From Gnetum montanum (Eukaryota > Streptophyta > Gnetopsida > Gnetales > Gnetaceae): 64,000 bases of DNA. How positions within the stretch are numbered: position 1 is the first letter of the stretch; each line of letters opens with the position of its first letter. The notes beneath the pieces are model-generated. The model did not search any database, was not told the origin of the DNA, and saw only the letters and a list, made by a program, of their open reading frames with translations. This document shows positions 1-12,820 of the stretch, in pieces. The position numbers were made by a program, and so were the translations under genes. The DNA lies in NCBI GenBank assembly GCA_015680685.1, contig MNCI01023529.1:284955-348954 (forward strand). Direction: 5' to 3'.

Positions 1-1119
1 CTTAAGTGATTGAAGTTTGCCTTGTATTAATATTGGTTTTAAAGGAAAAGACAATAGTTTCATACCGGTTGATTTTCCTTTAAAATTTGAACCTCATCCA
101 TTACTTGATATTGTTGCCTTTGTATTATTTTTAAACCAAATCTGGTTTTTACAAACCAAGTAAGAGGAGGTTAAAGTCAATCTCTATCTTAACTAGAACT
201 TCTATTGATAACTTCCATCAGATAAGATGATTTAGTGCATAGAATTGTTGGAGGAGTTATACTTAAGGTATGGGTAGATAAGCTCGTGCAAGTAGTCGTT
301 CATCTTGAAGACAAAATTTGAACCTCTCTCCAAAGCTAAGTGATCTTTAGTTAATTTTTCTCTCTATTTTTCTATTGGTGTGATGTGTGTGTGTGTGACT
401 TCAGTTGCCATTTTCAAATAGCTTATATGAAGGTGATGTCAACCATTATGAAATTTTTTTAAGTACTAATCATTACTAATATTTAGTTTGCTTCAATATC
501 ATTTTATTTTAATAGCTTGATACTAATGATATGAACACTAATCTCTATTTTATGTTTAAACCTACTTTGAAGTTACTATTATTATAGTGTTTGCAATATA
601 TATTTTTTTGCATACTTAGTAGTAAAGTTTGTCCTAATATTTATTTATGTCCAATTCTAGTTTACTTAACTTTGTAAAATCTTTTAAGAAACTGAATGCA
701 TTGACATACTATTTTAAATTATTTTAGTCTTGTAATTTATTTGCATCACAAAAGTAGTTTTCTTTGAGCATACTTTAGTAACAATATTTAATTTTATAGT
801 TTATCAATAATTTGCTATTGACTATATCTATTATTTTATGTTTTATATGGAAAAATCTATGTTATTATACTACTAAACCCTTTTGAACCAACTAACATTA
901 TTAATTATTACTTTTGTAATAATCATAGAAAACATTTTATCTCTAAATTAATCTCATGTCTAGTTCCATTTGAAATTAAAAACACCACATTCACTTTATC
1001 ATCTAAGACTATTTTCGAGTTTGGTGCTCATATGGGAGGTGCCCTAGGAAATATTCTCCTAAAATATGTTTTCAAAAGGTGTTGTTTATAATCCAAAAAT
1101 CATGCATGAAAAATAGTGT
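1..1119. other. AT-rich DNA, no gene seen
   Basis: Very AT-rich sequence with stops in all frames. A short TG run (about 387-398) is the only simple repeat. It lies upstream of the first LINE ORF1 copy and may be the decayed 5' part of that LINE, but nothing shows this directly. Confidence 0.4.
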
Positions 1120-2060
1120 TAATATAAATAAGACAAATAATTTTGTTCTTCCTAATGATATGTATGAGTCACTGGTTACAATTTGTGTTCATTCAAATCT
1201 TAGATTACATACCTTGTAATTAAAGTTTCACTTTTCAGTTAAATGATGTGATGTGAAAAAAATACCAATATTTAAGTCATTCATGCTAGGTATTATTCTT
1301 ATTTTCTCTACTTGTTAAGCTAGGTGATGCTTCAATGATACAACATATCCTTGATACAGGGTCATTTATACATAAACATACAATGTTAATTATTCAAAAA
1401 TAAAAACCAAATTTTGATTTCTAATTTGAAGAATACTTTAAAGTTTCATGTTTTTTTTAACTATATAATATTTTTTTAATTTCTCAAAGAGATAAGTAGG
1501 AAATTATTAGTTTTCTATTACGCATATAGAATTTATTTCCATACTATTTGGTTCTCATAGACATTTTTTATAATGAAATCAAACTTCTTAATCATAAAAA
1601 ATAATTAGTATTGCAAGTACATGGAAAGACTTATGTACAACCAATTATATATTACAATCTTCCTAATTTTTATCATTGTGAAGGATGTTTATTTAATATT
1701 TGTTCTTTTAAGCTCTTAAAAAAGGATGCAAAGGAAAGGAAAAAATGTGTTGATGTTAATGATAGGAAAAAAAATATAAAGCTAAACATATACAAAATTA
1801 AGTTAATGTCAATGATAAAATTGATCAATTTAGACAGATAGCTCATAAAAATCATTTTTCTTTATTTAATAAGATTATTATCAACCTAAAGATTAAAATT
1901 TTTGTTAAGTAGGCTTTAGAAAATTCTAAAGAATCTCAATGTAAGATCAATCGTAATGGATAACATGTACTATCATTTTCTATCAAATCTTCCTCTCTTA
2001 TAAAAGTTAGTATTTTGTTAAAGCTTTCTATTGCTACATCGAATCCTTTTGATATTTTAA
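1120..2060 (+). pseudogene. LINE ORF1 remnant, copy 1 (DUF4283/CCHC-like)
   Basis: Decayed nucleic-acid-binding ORF1 of a plant L1-like non-LTR retrotransposon. The most readable part is the stretch from 1611, which reads as a lead-in with GKTYVQPIIYYNLPNFYHCE followed by a Lys-rich tail. In plant LINEs the block 'GK..QPI.YE.LP.FC..CG..GH....C' is the zinc knuckle that closes the DUF4283 region; here the CX2C pair (CEGC) survives but the histidine region is disturbed. Upstream, around 1330-1560, the translation still shows 'LDTGSFIHK' and a glycine-poor segment with the DUF4283 spacing, in shifting frames. The same sequence recurs about 2.17 kb downstream. Family assignment rests on motif order only. 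Confidence 0.5.
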
Positions 2061-2340
2061 GATCAGGCATAGATATTACAAGTGATGTAAATGTTATTTA
2101 GACTAGGACTATCCTTTCTACTAACATTTAATTTTCTTTTATTGATTTTTCAAGGTATCAATTATGAGGCTAGACATCTAAGTTAACATTCATGAAATTG
2201 AAAAGTTAATTTTGTACATGTTTTTTAGTGTTTTCTACTTAGTAATTAAGCATGTTATGTAATTTAATTTTTTATTAATATTTTTTGGGGCATAACACCC
2301 CTTCATATTGATAATATCTTCTAGTATATATATATAATCA

Positions 2341-2435
2341 AAGGGGGTGTTGAAACCTAAAAGAATAAATATAAGTACATTATGACTCAAACTAACAACC
2401 TTTTGCTTAATAAGATAATGTGCTAACCACATGAG
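2341..2435 (-). mobile_element. tRNA-headed SINE-like element 1
   Basis: Read on the minus strand, the unit opens with a box-A-like GTGGTTAGCAC (about 2421-2432) and has a box-B-like GTTTGAGTCA (2383-2392), spaced as in a tRNA-derived RNA polymerase III promoter. It ends near 'GGTTTCAACACCCC' (about 2341-2357). No acceptor stem can be folded, so it is not a functional tRNA gene. A second unit with the same tail lies at 2538-2691. Confidence 0.45.
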
Positions 2436-2537
2436 ACACATATATTTGATAAGTATGTATAGAATCAAGTTTTATGTCAATAAAGAGAACATAGCTCAAC
2501 TAGTGAATCTATTTCTTTATAGAAAACTAGTAAGTTT

Positions 2538-2691
2538 GGGGATGTTGGAACCCCGAAATAATTATATTATAAGTATACCTCAAGATATATAATTGAATTA
2601 AAGCTTGATAGCTTAACATTATCTACAAGATTCAAACCTATGAATTGAAGCTTTCAAATCAATAGTCTTAGCATTAGGCTAATACCTCATG
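2538..2691 (-). mobile_element. tRNA-headed SINE-like element 2
   Basis: On the minus strand a box-A-like 'TTAGCCTAATGCTAAGA' region (near 2670-2685) is followed by 'TTTGAAAGCTTCAA' and a box-B-like GGTTTGAATC (2629-2638), the normal tRNA spacing. The body ends with GGGGTTCCAACATCCCC (about 2538-2554), like the tail of element 1. Same orientation and shared tail indicate one SINE family inserted twice. A third relative is at 12958-13082. Confidence 0.5.
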
Positions 2692-3169
2692 TTAAAAAGA
2701 AGTAGTAAGTGTTCTAAAGACATTGATATGTTCTACTAAGGTATTATGCTCACTTTATAATCTTAGGATACATATAATCATAGTAATAACTTTGATAACC
2801 TCTAAATTTCAATTCTAAGAAACCACATTAAAATTAAACTAAAATTAAAATATAAATTAATGTAGTTGTATCATCCATAGCTTGCATTTTTTTTCTTTAT
2901 AAGATATTTCAAATCACACTAGATTCATCATTGGTTGTAATAAAATATAACCTAATCTAACTTTGACATTCATCTTAACTTAGTACATTGATCTTATATA
3001 ATGTTATAGTTAGTAGTTTAATATTTCTTTTGCTTTAAATATATGATATAAAATTTATTTTTACTTTATCATGAGACATCATTAAAAGTTTCATTATCAA
3101 AATTGATATCTATAGTATTATCATTATCCTATGATGAATTCTAAATTACTTCTAGCTTCTTATACTGAT
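2692..3169. other. AT-rich DNA, nothing recognised
   Basis: No open frame, RNA-like fold or repeat boundary could be identified between the second SINE-like unit and the second LINE ORF1 copy. Confidence 0.4.
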
Positions 3170-4310
3170 GTTGAAATTTTTTCTTCTTTTATTGATGCAG
3201 AAATTTTTATTGATTCTCAGAATGAAGATTTATAAGCTAGAAAATAGAAATTTGTGATGCCTTATTCTAGTCGTGATGTTGCAAATAAGACATCTTATTT
3301 TGTTATTTCTAATTATGTATATGATTTATTACTTGCTAATCTTACATGATGATATATGTTCATTCAAATTTTAGATTACCTACCCCATAATCAAAATTTT
3401 TCTTTGCAGTTAAATGATATGATGCAAAAGCACAATATTCAAGTTGTTCATGCTAGATAATATTCTTATTTTTTTCTAATTCTTAAGCTAGGTAACTCAT
3501 TGATTGTGTATCATTCCCTAGATATAGGATCATTTATACATAAGATATAGTATTAACCATTCGTAAGTGGATACAAGATTTTAATGTTCAATATGAAGAA
3601 TATTATAAAATTCTATTTTTTTAAGGTATTTAATATTCTATTGAATTTTTAAAGAGCTAAAAAACAAATTGTTAGTCTTCTTAGTTTTATTAAGCATATA
3701 AAATCTATTCTAATATCATACGATTGTCATAGATGTTTTTTTGTCTAAATCATTCTTAATTGTTAAAAAATTTGGTATTACAAATAAGATAGAAAGAATT
3801 TCCAATTAATAACTTATATATTATAATCATCATAATTTTAAATTTTATCATCACGAAGGATATTATTTTAATTTTTTTATTTTTTTTACTCAAAAAAACC
3901 TAAGGAAAAGAAAAAATGTGTTGAATTAGGGGGAAAAATTGAAGTTGAGAATGTAAAAAATTAACTTAATGTTAATGATAAGAGTAGTTAAATGATAATA
4001 GAGAAATTACATAAGAAAAAAGATATTATAAATATTTTTTCTTATACTATAATAAGTATTGATTGGTCTAGACAAATAACTTATAAGGCATATTTGTTCT
4101 TGTCTAAAAAGAACAATGTTAACTCAAACATTCGAACTAATGTTGATAAATGTATTATAGCTAATGGCAAAGATTCTTGGTGTAAGGTTAACTTTAAGTG
4201 ACAAAGTAATAGTGATGAAAAATATGTGTCAACATCTTCTTGTGGATCTAGCTTGTCTACAAATGTTAATATTTTGCTACAACTTTCTATTTGTAACATT
4301 CTTTAACCTA
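3170..4310 (+). pseudogene. LINE ORF1 remnant, copy 2
   Basis: Second diverged copy of the 1120-2060 LINE ORF1, offset by about 2170 bases. Colinear blocks include the 'ATTCAAATYTTAGATTAC' start, the 'GATACAGGGTCATTTATACA' type block (3525 here, 1353 in copy 1), the zinc-knuckle segment (3778-3900) and the Lys-rich segment. The translation gives 'MMQKHNIQVVHARQYSYF' and 'KWIQDFNVQYEEYYKI', the latter having the W-x-P-x-F-x-x-x-E-E-x pattern of DUF4283 LINE ORF1 proteins. Many frameshifts and stops make it non-functional. Both copies may be independent insertions or one tandem duplication. Confidence 0.5.
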
Positions 4311-5039
4311 GGCTTATGCTAAAAAGGCATTACATAAAATGAAAATTGTAAGTTAATAAAATCAATAAATAATTCTATGAAAATGAATAGAAAAAGTTAT
4401 ATACATTTGTGAAAAAACACATAAAAAGGAGTAGAAGAGATATCAAACATTATAAATTATACAATGATCCCTTTTAAGAAAAACCTACCTTGTACATTAA
4501 GGTAATCTAATTAGTTGGCCCTAATGCCTATGAAAATAAAACATCTAAATGCTTCAAAAATAACCATCAATGGTAAAATTATTTTGAATCAATAAACTAG
4601 TACATGGAATTTCTAAATATTTGGAAAATCTGACACTAGATTATGTAAAAATTATTAAGTAGCTTGCTTGCATAGGAAAATACTAATAATTGTATTTAGA
4701 ACAATTAATCCAGCTTTAAAACCTTAAAGAAATTCTAGGAAAAGTAAGTAACATAGACTACATCTAGGATAAGCAATTATATTCAAATTTCTTATACCAA
4801 CCAAAGGATACTAAAAATACAAACAAAATAGATACTAAAAATTATATAGTTTGCATAGAAATTTTAAATCTCTATATTAACTAATTTTTATTATAAGCAT
4901 CTTATTAATAGTTAGAGTGATCTTCATTAACATCTACATCACCTTATATAAAAATAGAGATAAAGTCAATTGCTATATCTAAGTAGCAAAAATAAATTAC
5001 ATTTATTTCATGGTTATGTTTGATATAGATATCATGAAC
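4311..5039. other. AT-rich DNA, nothing recognised
   Basis: No coding, RNA or repeat signal was found between the LINE remnant and the 3' LTR of element A. Confidence 0.4.
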
Positions 5040-5842
5040 TGATGAGCAACAAGGTATAGCTATGCTCAACCATACAAATACAAGCATGTATGCATGATCT
5101 AGTCGAACTTCACAGATGAACTAGTTGTGGCACCTAGATAGTTATACGATGATCGCAGTTCGTTGTCTTTCCACCTAGACTAGTAGTAGCTTTGTCACAT
5201 ATGGTTTAGTCTAGAGTGAGGCATATGATATTATCCTAATCTCTATGTTACTCTTGATAACAGAAAAGATAAATTTATTAAATTAATAATAAGAGAAAAC
5301 CCTAAATTAGCCTATGGCAATGGTATCCATCCTGAACTATCCATACATGTCTTGGACTTCATGGAATTATTGCTGGGTGTGCCAAGTATTCACACTTAAA
5401 CGCTCATGATTAAGGCATACACATTTTTCTTAATGATAGGAAAAATAAATAATAATAAATCAGCTATTAACTAAAGAAGACATTAAATAATTAAAACAAT
5501 GAAATTAATCTAATGAATGCTACAATGATAAAAGGAATCTTGATCTTTATTGTTGATCATGCACATGTCCAAGTACATCACACTTGAACAAAGATGCCAT
5601 ACAATTACAATCATCACACTGTGGGCATGCACTAGGAATAACTAGTTTGGAAGAAAGAAACTGAAACTAAACTACCAAAAGAAAAGAACTTCTAACTCTC
5701 TAATGATCTTATCTCCTCACTGTGCGCCTCAGTGCTGTATTTATAGGCTAACACAGGGATTACAATATTGTGTATACAATATTGTATCCAGGTTGCAATA
5801 TTGCGTACCCGATATCGAGGCTTGGCAAACTGTGATTCATCG
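5040..5842 (-). repeat. 3' LTR of element A
   Basis: Begins TGATGAGC on the plus strand and ends ...TTCATCG next to the PPT (the CA/TG end is mutated). The first 200 bases match the reverse complement of the LTR ends of element B (50820-51020 and 56650-56852). A TATA-like CCTATAAATA lies on the minus strand at 5747-5738, matching the CCTATAAATA of both B LTRs. Upstream of it (U3, 5748-5842) are three 10-bp palindromes. Confidence 0.8.
5738..5747 (-). promoter_or_regulatory. TATA box of element A LTR
   Basis: CCTATAAATA on the minus strand, at the same place in the LTR as CCTATAAATA in the two LTRs of element B (50267 and 56093). It marks the likely U3/R region of a minus-strand transcript. 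Confidence 0.6.
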
Positions 5843-5856
5843 TACCCCCATGACTA
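5843..5856 (-). promoter_or_regulatory. Polypurine tract of element A
   Basis: On the minus strand TAGTCATGGGGGTA sits directly before the LTR start. Element B has the equivalent TTGTGGGGGTA (55986-55996) immediately before its 3' LTR. It would prime plus-strand DNA synthesis. Confidence 0.65.
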
Positions 5857-5989
5857 AATAAAAACTTTTCCTTGAGTTAATACAATGAGAAATGAGCCTC
5901 ATACAAAACATTATTAAGCTATGGAATTATTGGCTATTACATACTAACCATTCTGTAGTATAGGAATATAAAACTTGGACACAAAACAC

Positions 5990-8787
5990 AAAATACAAAA
6001 TACAAAATGTTGGAACTCATGTGGTTGCCAGAGGTGGTGGGTCCTCCATTAGTTCTTTCCCTTTATCTAACCCTGTAAGCTTCTAATATTGTTGATAGGT
6101 TAGAAGCACCTGTAGTTTCTCTTCTTCTATTTGAGGATCATGCATAGTCCATGCTGATGTTCCAATGTTTGATGGAGTTGGCACCTTCCATGGACATGGT
6201 AGCTATGGAAACATTTGGTTTGCTTTAATGTACCATGCAAAAAATTTTCGTCGTTCCTCCTCATAGGCTCTAGCTTTGTCTTGTAATTCTTGATAATTTG
6301 TTAGCTGTCAAGCCAAGTTTGCTACTACATATTTTTGGTCATGGTAGCTTACTTTGACCACTTCTAATTTAGAGTTTGCTACTTCTAATTTTTGCAATGT
6401 CTTCGTATGTTTCGCAAACTCTATCTCATACTTAGCATAAGTGGTAGCTACCTACTTCTCGAGTTTAGTTCTCGAGCACCCTACTGTTAACATGACCAAG
6501 CTGGCATATCATAGATTTTCCAACTCCATGTACTCTATTAAGTCCTGAATCTGCAGGTCCCAACTTTTCAATTCTACTTGGTGGGCAAAGGCATAAGTAT
6601 CTAGTACAGCTCGCTAATTAGTGTGTCGAGAACTAAAAAAATTAATGTGGGCCTTAGCCATACGAATCTCATTTTTGATGATTTCCTTGTACATTCTCAC
6701 CTAGTCATGAAAGTTTTCTTTTTAACTTCTCATGCTTCTTGGCCTCATTTTTCCTCGCGCTTATTTCTATGGCCATCTTTTGTCAAATGGCATGGACCTC
6801 CTCTATGGAGAGGGTTCTATTCTCCCTGGCCAAGCGATTCATGTCTTGGTTGACCTGAACTAGTTGTTCTCACATTTGTTGGAAACTTTCTTTCAGAACA
6901 TTCTTCTATCTCTCAACTATAGTTAACCGAGGATTCTTAGTAGCAATTAGTTTATTCTCCTCTTGTAAGGCTTTGAGAGCTTTAGCATGTGCATATGTCT
7001 AAGCTTGCATCTTTGAAGCATCCCAATCAGCCTATTCTTTTTCCTTGCCACTTTTTTATTTTCTTCCAATAATTTATTTATTTTCTTAGTTCTAAAAACA
7101 TCTAATTGGTCAACTGTGATAAATTGGAAAGGATCCCTTCATTTAGCTTATATGGTGATGAGCTTTTCTTGCAATCTTTGCAACTTTGCTTCCACACATT
7201 TGGCCCTAACTTCAACCATGACCAATTTTCCTTTGGTGGAAATGAGTTCTAATTATGCTTTTGTGACATCTCAGGGGATGTCAAACAAGGACATCATAAC
7301 TTTTCCTATTTCCAACAAGCAATCCAAAGCATCCTCATGTTCCATAGGAGTCATTGAGGGACCAACCAAAACTTGAGCATCACGTGCTCCTGTGAAATCT
7401 ATCGATGGCACAACAGGGATGTTAAATGATTCTTTGATGTGATCAGCAATCACCTCTACTACGTCTATCACATCCTAGTGCTACACAACCACCACCATGG
7501 TGCCTTCACCAGTTTCCAATCTAACCTGGAAGGATGCAACATTCCCAAAGATCTACTAAGACCACTAGGACTCTCCTCTTGAAATTAATGAAATATGTCC
7601 ACTTGTAGGGTCAATCAAAATAATGGGTTGTACAACATCATCGATGATCCTAAATAGGTTTTTGGCATCATGACTTCCCCAACTGACCATCTCAATGATT
7701 TTTCAGAGGTGACTAATAGATGGTTGATAGTCTTGTTGCAGCAGTGGTTGTTGGACTTGTTGGCTTATGGGTTGTATGTTGGGCCCTACTTCCTGTTGTT
7801 GGCTGGGTCCTACCATTTGAGGCAAGTGGACCCAATCGTTTGCTCTTCCTCTTATTCTAATTGCTCATCAACGTTTTTCCTTGGCATTAGCAATTTGAGC
7901 ATTTTTTCATATGAAGTGTTTTGGGATCTTCTAGGAACATCATTCGTGTAGCCCAAGATTCTAGCACATTTGGACAACTTCCTAATAAGACAAGGGATAG
8001 GCAAGGCAAGCTTTCCTATTTTTTTCTTCAAATCACCTTAATATCTCCATCATATATAAATGGGGCAGATTCACATTAAATTTTTCCATCAAAATCACAC
8101 TACACCGCACCGCATAAGTAGATAAGCTATTTAAACCTTTGGTGGGAAAAAGGTGATAAGTGTCAATCTTAAAGTAGATCCTCTTTTCCAAGGTCAATTC
8201 TCCATAAAATTTATTCTTCTTTTTTTAAGCCTATTTCAATCATAATTTCCTTACATCTGCATCCAAGCAAGTGGACAAATGAGAAAATTTTGGTTTTTCA
8301 TTTGGAAGATTTAGGACCTTTGTAATGGCTTTCATAGAAAAATCAATGGAAACACCACCTATATTAGCAATCGTGCCTTCCTTCTTACCATGATAGAATT
8401 GGTATGTTTCACTCAAATACCAATCACCACTCTTCAAGAGAATAGGCTATAGTGCAGACATCTTAAGTTCAGTCTTCACTAGTTTAGGGGCGAACTTAAT
8501 AAAAGGCCCAAAATTGGGCTCCATGATCATAGCTGCAAAGGTGAACTTCTCCCAAATGGCTTGGAGACATTTAGGGGATATCATTAAGATGTTGCCCTAG
8601 TTCTGGGGCTCTAACTTTGCCACCTTTTGCATGGCCAAATTGCACTATCATAGGGGTTTCCTAATGAATGCTAAATGAGTGGCCCTCCTACTCTACATGT
8701 TCTACACAAGGTTCCTGGCCTCTACCTCCTCTTGGGCATTTAGCTACTCCTTGGGAAGGTCCTACTCAATCTCCTCTTTTTGGGGCC
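5990..8787 (-). pseudogene. Extra ORF of element A, plant transposon-protein-like
   Basis: Long decayed coding region lying in the sense direction between gag and the PPT. The start chosen is the ATG at 8787 (MAPKRG...), directly after TGATTACAG, which also looks like a 3' splice site. The best-preserved block (8437-8240) contains 'GGVSIDFSMKAITKVLNLPN', a pattern typical of the 'putative plant transposon protein' domain (V.G..I.FS...I...L.LP). A second readable block (7471-7271) has 'IDVVEVIADHIKESFNIPVV'. Downstream blocks are rich in Glu/Lys and Gln, as in coiled coils. Stops interrupt all frames. Extra ORFs of this kind are known accessory genes of plant gypsy elements; function unknown. 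A similar domain occurs in the antisense cassette of element E. Confidence 0.5.
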
Positions 8788-10739
8788 ATCTGTAATCACA
8801 TAAAAATAATTGTTACTAAGGTTTTGTAGAGAAATTTTTATCAATTCATACCTCGCTCATTTCCTTAATTAACAATCCATAATTTTGTAGTGTGATTTTT
8901 AGAGTTAGAAATATTTTCGAGAAGTGGCTCCAAAAGGTGTTATTGTTGACCTTACAATCATTTGGGTAGCTTGGGTGATTGATAAAAATTAGCTTAGAAT
9001 ATAAATAGGGAAGGTTTCTTTGGTAAACATTTAATTTCTTACCCCTATAATATCCTTTGGATGATGGAAAATTTTGAGAAAAAAAAAAGTTTGTGTGCAC
9101 CCACTACAGTACTCCCCCATGACTAAGTGGAACACTCTAGGTTCAACTAGGATCAAACGAAATTGAAATCAAAATGTTAGGAAGCGAGATATTGTACATG
9201 GAAGATGGAGATGTAAATCTCTAAATCACAAAAGAAAATTTCAACAACTCCCATAGTGTCAAATGAGAGAAACGAACTTGAAGTGGACAGGGCCATGAGC
9301 ATATATAGGTAGGGGAGATGTGATATCGTGTACTCAGTATCATGTTGAATGTGATATTTCATCCCTACTAAAATTCATTGAATGCAAGGACTGAGTATAA
9401 ATAAGAAATTTTTGATATGTAATGAAGGATTGGAGACTAAATTAGAAACTTTTGGGTATTTAGAAAATTACTTTTGAGGCACCAAAAGTATGTCATGGTG
9501 GGATCATATATGAAAATTTGTAAAAAGGGGCTAGGATGAAGGGTTTAGAGTAATTGTTGAGGAACGATTAAGTACAATGATAAGGGAAAGAATAGTACAT
9601 TTAACTAAGTAGTCAGAGGTTGTAAAATAATGTGTTGTGTGCAACAATGATAAGTTGCAAAAGTTACACAAGTGGGTCCTCCCCAAAGCAGGCTCTAGCT
9701 TATGATGCCCTTGTGGAACTACACCTCTAATGTTTGTAGGCACTAGAGAAGTTGAATGCAACATATACCTATGAAAAAAACACACATGTTAAAACCATCG
9801 AGTTGAGATAATAACTCTATGTTATACCAACCATAAGTTATGAACACTAGGATAATGAGCTGAGAAGGATGCAGAAGGGATCATAGAAATCAAGACATGA
9901 GGTTTCTCATGATGGTCACAATGGAATCTTGTGTGTAATTAGTGATTAAATAACCATGTGTCTAGCTTTCCAAGTTCCAAACCAATTCCATACCACATTG
10001 TAGTAACACCGCATCGCTTCATCCCATCAACAAACAGCCATAAGCCTACCAAACTTGCAAGGAGTAACATCACTTGGCATTTTATTCAAGGGAGGAGTAG
10101 GAGAGGAGTGTCATAATGGCTCACTCTCTTTGTTTCCTTTTTCTCTTTTTCTTCTTTCTTTTTTTTCTCTTCTTCTCTTTTTTTTCTCGTATTCTCTTTT
10201 TTTTTCTTGGATTCATGTTTGGCTCTATGAAGTTGCCTACCTTAGGCATGGGTACATGTTTATCTAGTGGGATCCACAAAAGCTTATTTAGTGCCATTTG
10301 AGTTGATCTTACTTCCATTTTTTACTATATCTACAAGGATATAGTTACAACCTTGGAAACATGATAGAACTAGCCAAAGAGAATCTACGAATCTCCTTGA
10401 TGTGACACCCTTATCATTCCATCTTGGTCCTTTACTTGACTTTCCAAACACAATGATTGTCAAATTATTTGTAGTTAAATAATGAAAAAGATTACCATTG
10501 TGACTAGAGAATGAACCTCTTATTAATGGAATAGGTGGATGGATGTCATGGTCTTAATGTCCGAATAATCAGTCCCTTATGACTAGGTAACATAGAGAAA
10601 AACCTCATCTTAATGGGTAACATGATCAACTTATTCATGATCAAGATTACAATGGAAAATTGACAATAACAATTAGAACAAATAAAAGAAATAGATAAAT
10701 GACAAAAAAAATTGTAAAAAAAAGGTAAAATAACACTTA
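8788..10739 (-). other. Middle of element A: promoter-like and polypyrimidine segments
   Basis: No coding region is convincing here. On the minus strand there is a TATA-like CCTATATATGC near 9300-9310 with GATATC-rich sequence just upstream (9318-9360), resembling the U3/TATA region of the family LTR, and a PPT-like GTCATGGGGGAGTAC near 9107-9121. A strongly pyrimidine-rich plus strand (about 10127-10210, TTTCTC runs) is the most striking low-complexity tract. This may be a nested LTR remnant or an internal promoter for the extra ORF. Confidence 0.3.
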
Positions 10740-12480
10740 AGAATCCTAGAAATTAGAATGGGGGTGACCCCCACAACTAAACATTTGGTCATGGCTAGGA
10801 TTAATAAGTGGATGAATAGGATCCATGCATGTATGAAATGTTAGGGGTCCATCATGCCCCAACCACTAGGTGTTTATTAGTGGTATGGTGGTTGGGTAGA
10901 GAAATCATTGATCACACACTTGATTATAGAAAGCATAGTGTGGCAGGTTAGATGATGTGTGTACATTATGAGGGAAATCCGACCCACTATGGCACCCTTG
11001 ACTAGATGACATAGTAGGCATTTGGTTTTAGTAGATAGGGAGGATGTGGTTGGCTAGAAGGTGGCCTTTCCCAAGCCTATGAGTTTTGCCACTGCAGTGG
11101 AGCAAAGTGTTAAGGCAATGGGTCATGGGGTTGTCCATAATTACCTTGTGGAACAGGGATGTGCCTAAACCAATACCTTTGTATGAATTTTTGGTGTAGC
11201 TTCCCTACCTAATGCTCATATAGATGTGACAAGATTGGGCAATGGCCCTTTGGATGGTCATATAAATAGACATCACATCCATCCATATTATTAGTAGTTG
11301 AGCCTTTAGCCTCATTACCCTTATTCATTCTTCCCAGTTGTTGGTCAGTGTTCTTAACTATTTCTGATTTCTATGCCCTCTATTTTTTTTGACTGCCAAG
11401 TTTATTTTGGATGACCCTCTCCTTGACAATGTCTTCTAAGTTCACACTTTGCTTATTTGCCCATACAGTCATCTTGTTATGCTTTGCCTCAATTTCATCT
11501 ATCAATTTCTGTATTGGAAAATGTTGGAATTGTATCACCCTTTTAGAATCAGTTATTTCCATTTCATTATGGCTTTAGATGCTTGCTGTTTCTAGAGTTA
11601 CATCCCGTTCAAATGCTTTGGCATTCTCCCATGTAGATAATTCTCTCTCTAGAGTTTTCCTTAGGGATACTTTCCAAGGTTCACCCTTGTTTCATTGCTA
11701 AGACCATCTATAATGTGGAGTATTTTCTCTTTCTTGGAGAACCTATGACTTGGACATTTATTTAGTAGGGCATAGTATCTATCTAAGGCCATGTCCAAGG
11801 ATTCTTTTTGTTCTTGTTTCCATCTTTGGATTTGTCTCCTCAAGGAGGACACTTGTGCATAGGTTTGGTGTCTTTTAATAAAAATTTCTAGCATGGTTGA
11901 CCATCATCTAATTGAATTTGGTTCCAATGATCTATACCACACTTTGGCTTTATCGATTAGTGTCCTAGGAAAAAGCTTAAGCTTTTTCCATTTACTATCC
12001 ACATCCACATTATTGAACACACAAGCATCATGGAAGGCTTGTAAATGATGTTGTGGAACAGAATCATAGCCTCCTACAAATTTTAGAATATTATTCAAGT
12101 TGAGCTTAGGTAGTCAACTCTTCTTGCAATGCCTATGAGATATCTTAATGGCCTCTATGATGTGCATTAGGCTTTTAGGGACTAATAAGGGTTTATTATC
12201 ATCAGACAAGTGGTGATTAAAATCTCTATTTGATCGATGGTGATGATGGGGCTTGTATTCATGTTGATGACCTTGAGTGTGTCTATGGGTTCAATTTTTT
12301 CTTTTACTCTAACCCTTTCATGGATTTCTATCTCTCTTCCTTCATTCATCTTCATTAGAACTAGACATTGAAATTGAGTTGAAAGATGAAAAGGAGGAAC
12401 TCGTAGGATAGCCATGGCTTCTATAATGTTCCTCATGATCCCTTGGTTTATCATTTCTAAGTATTGAGGAGGTCTTAGGC
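10740..12480 (-). pseudogene. gag: gag of element A
   Basis: Decayed capsid-type polyprotein. The segment 12098-11661 reads 'FVGGYDSVPQHHLQAFHDAC', then 'KLKLFPRTLIDKAKVWYRSL' and 'SLDMALDRYYALLNKCP', the retrotransposon gag (PF03732-type) order: substrate-like N half, the 'LFP.TL.DKA..WY.SL' core, then 'F..K....A....L...I......ESL..A..R...LL..CP'. Downstream (11562-11380) is a charged helical segment. Around 11280-10800 a tail rich in Tyr, Gln and Pro matches the equivalent part of element B (52600-52900). There is no protease active-site motif after it. Element B at 51626-52420 is the closest relative in the window. Confidence 0.7.
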
Positions 12481-12802
12481 CTTGAGTCCTTCGCTAGTTT
12501 AGGATTGATGTCATCTTCTTCAAAAATGTCTACCTCAGGTAAATGTAGTCTTCAAGTGTTGTTAGGGTGGCCATGGTCATGAAAAACCCCTTCATAAGAT
12601 GGATCACTTTAATCTTCTTCATTGTATAATTCATTATTTCTCCAATGAATAGTCACGCTACATGGTTCATAATCAATTCCACATGAGTGAGACATTGTTG
12701 TTGATTCGTGGTGTATGTTTGAATACTTCATGAAAGATATATCGTTAAGACCCTTTTACAATGATCTTGTGTAATACAACTAATTTAGATAACTAACATC
12801 AT

Positions 12803-12820
12803 CCTTGGAAATGGCGCCAA
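12803..12820 (-). promoter_or_regulatory. Primer-binding site of element A
   Basis: On the minus strand TTGGCGCCATTTCCAAGG follows directly after the LTR end CTCATCA. TTGGCGCC is the usual start of the PBS in several plant gypsy lineages (Athila/Tat type). Element B has the decayed equivalent TTGATGTCATTGCTGAGG at 51021-51038. Confidence 0.75.

Noticed and set aside
2341-2691. Possible tRNA genes
   Set aside because: Box A and B spacing is present, but acceptor and anticodon stems do not pair, and the units share SINE-like tails.
10055-10318. Short open frames over a pyrimidine tract, including a Lys/Arg-rich minus frame
   Set aside because: Low-complexity translation of a TTTCTC tract without any conserved motif.
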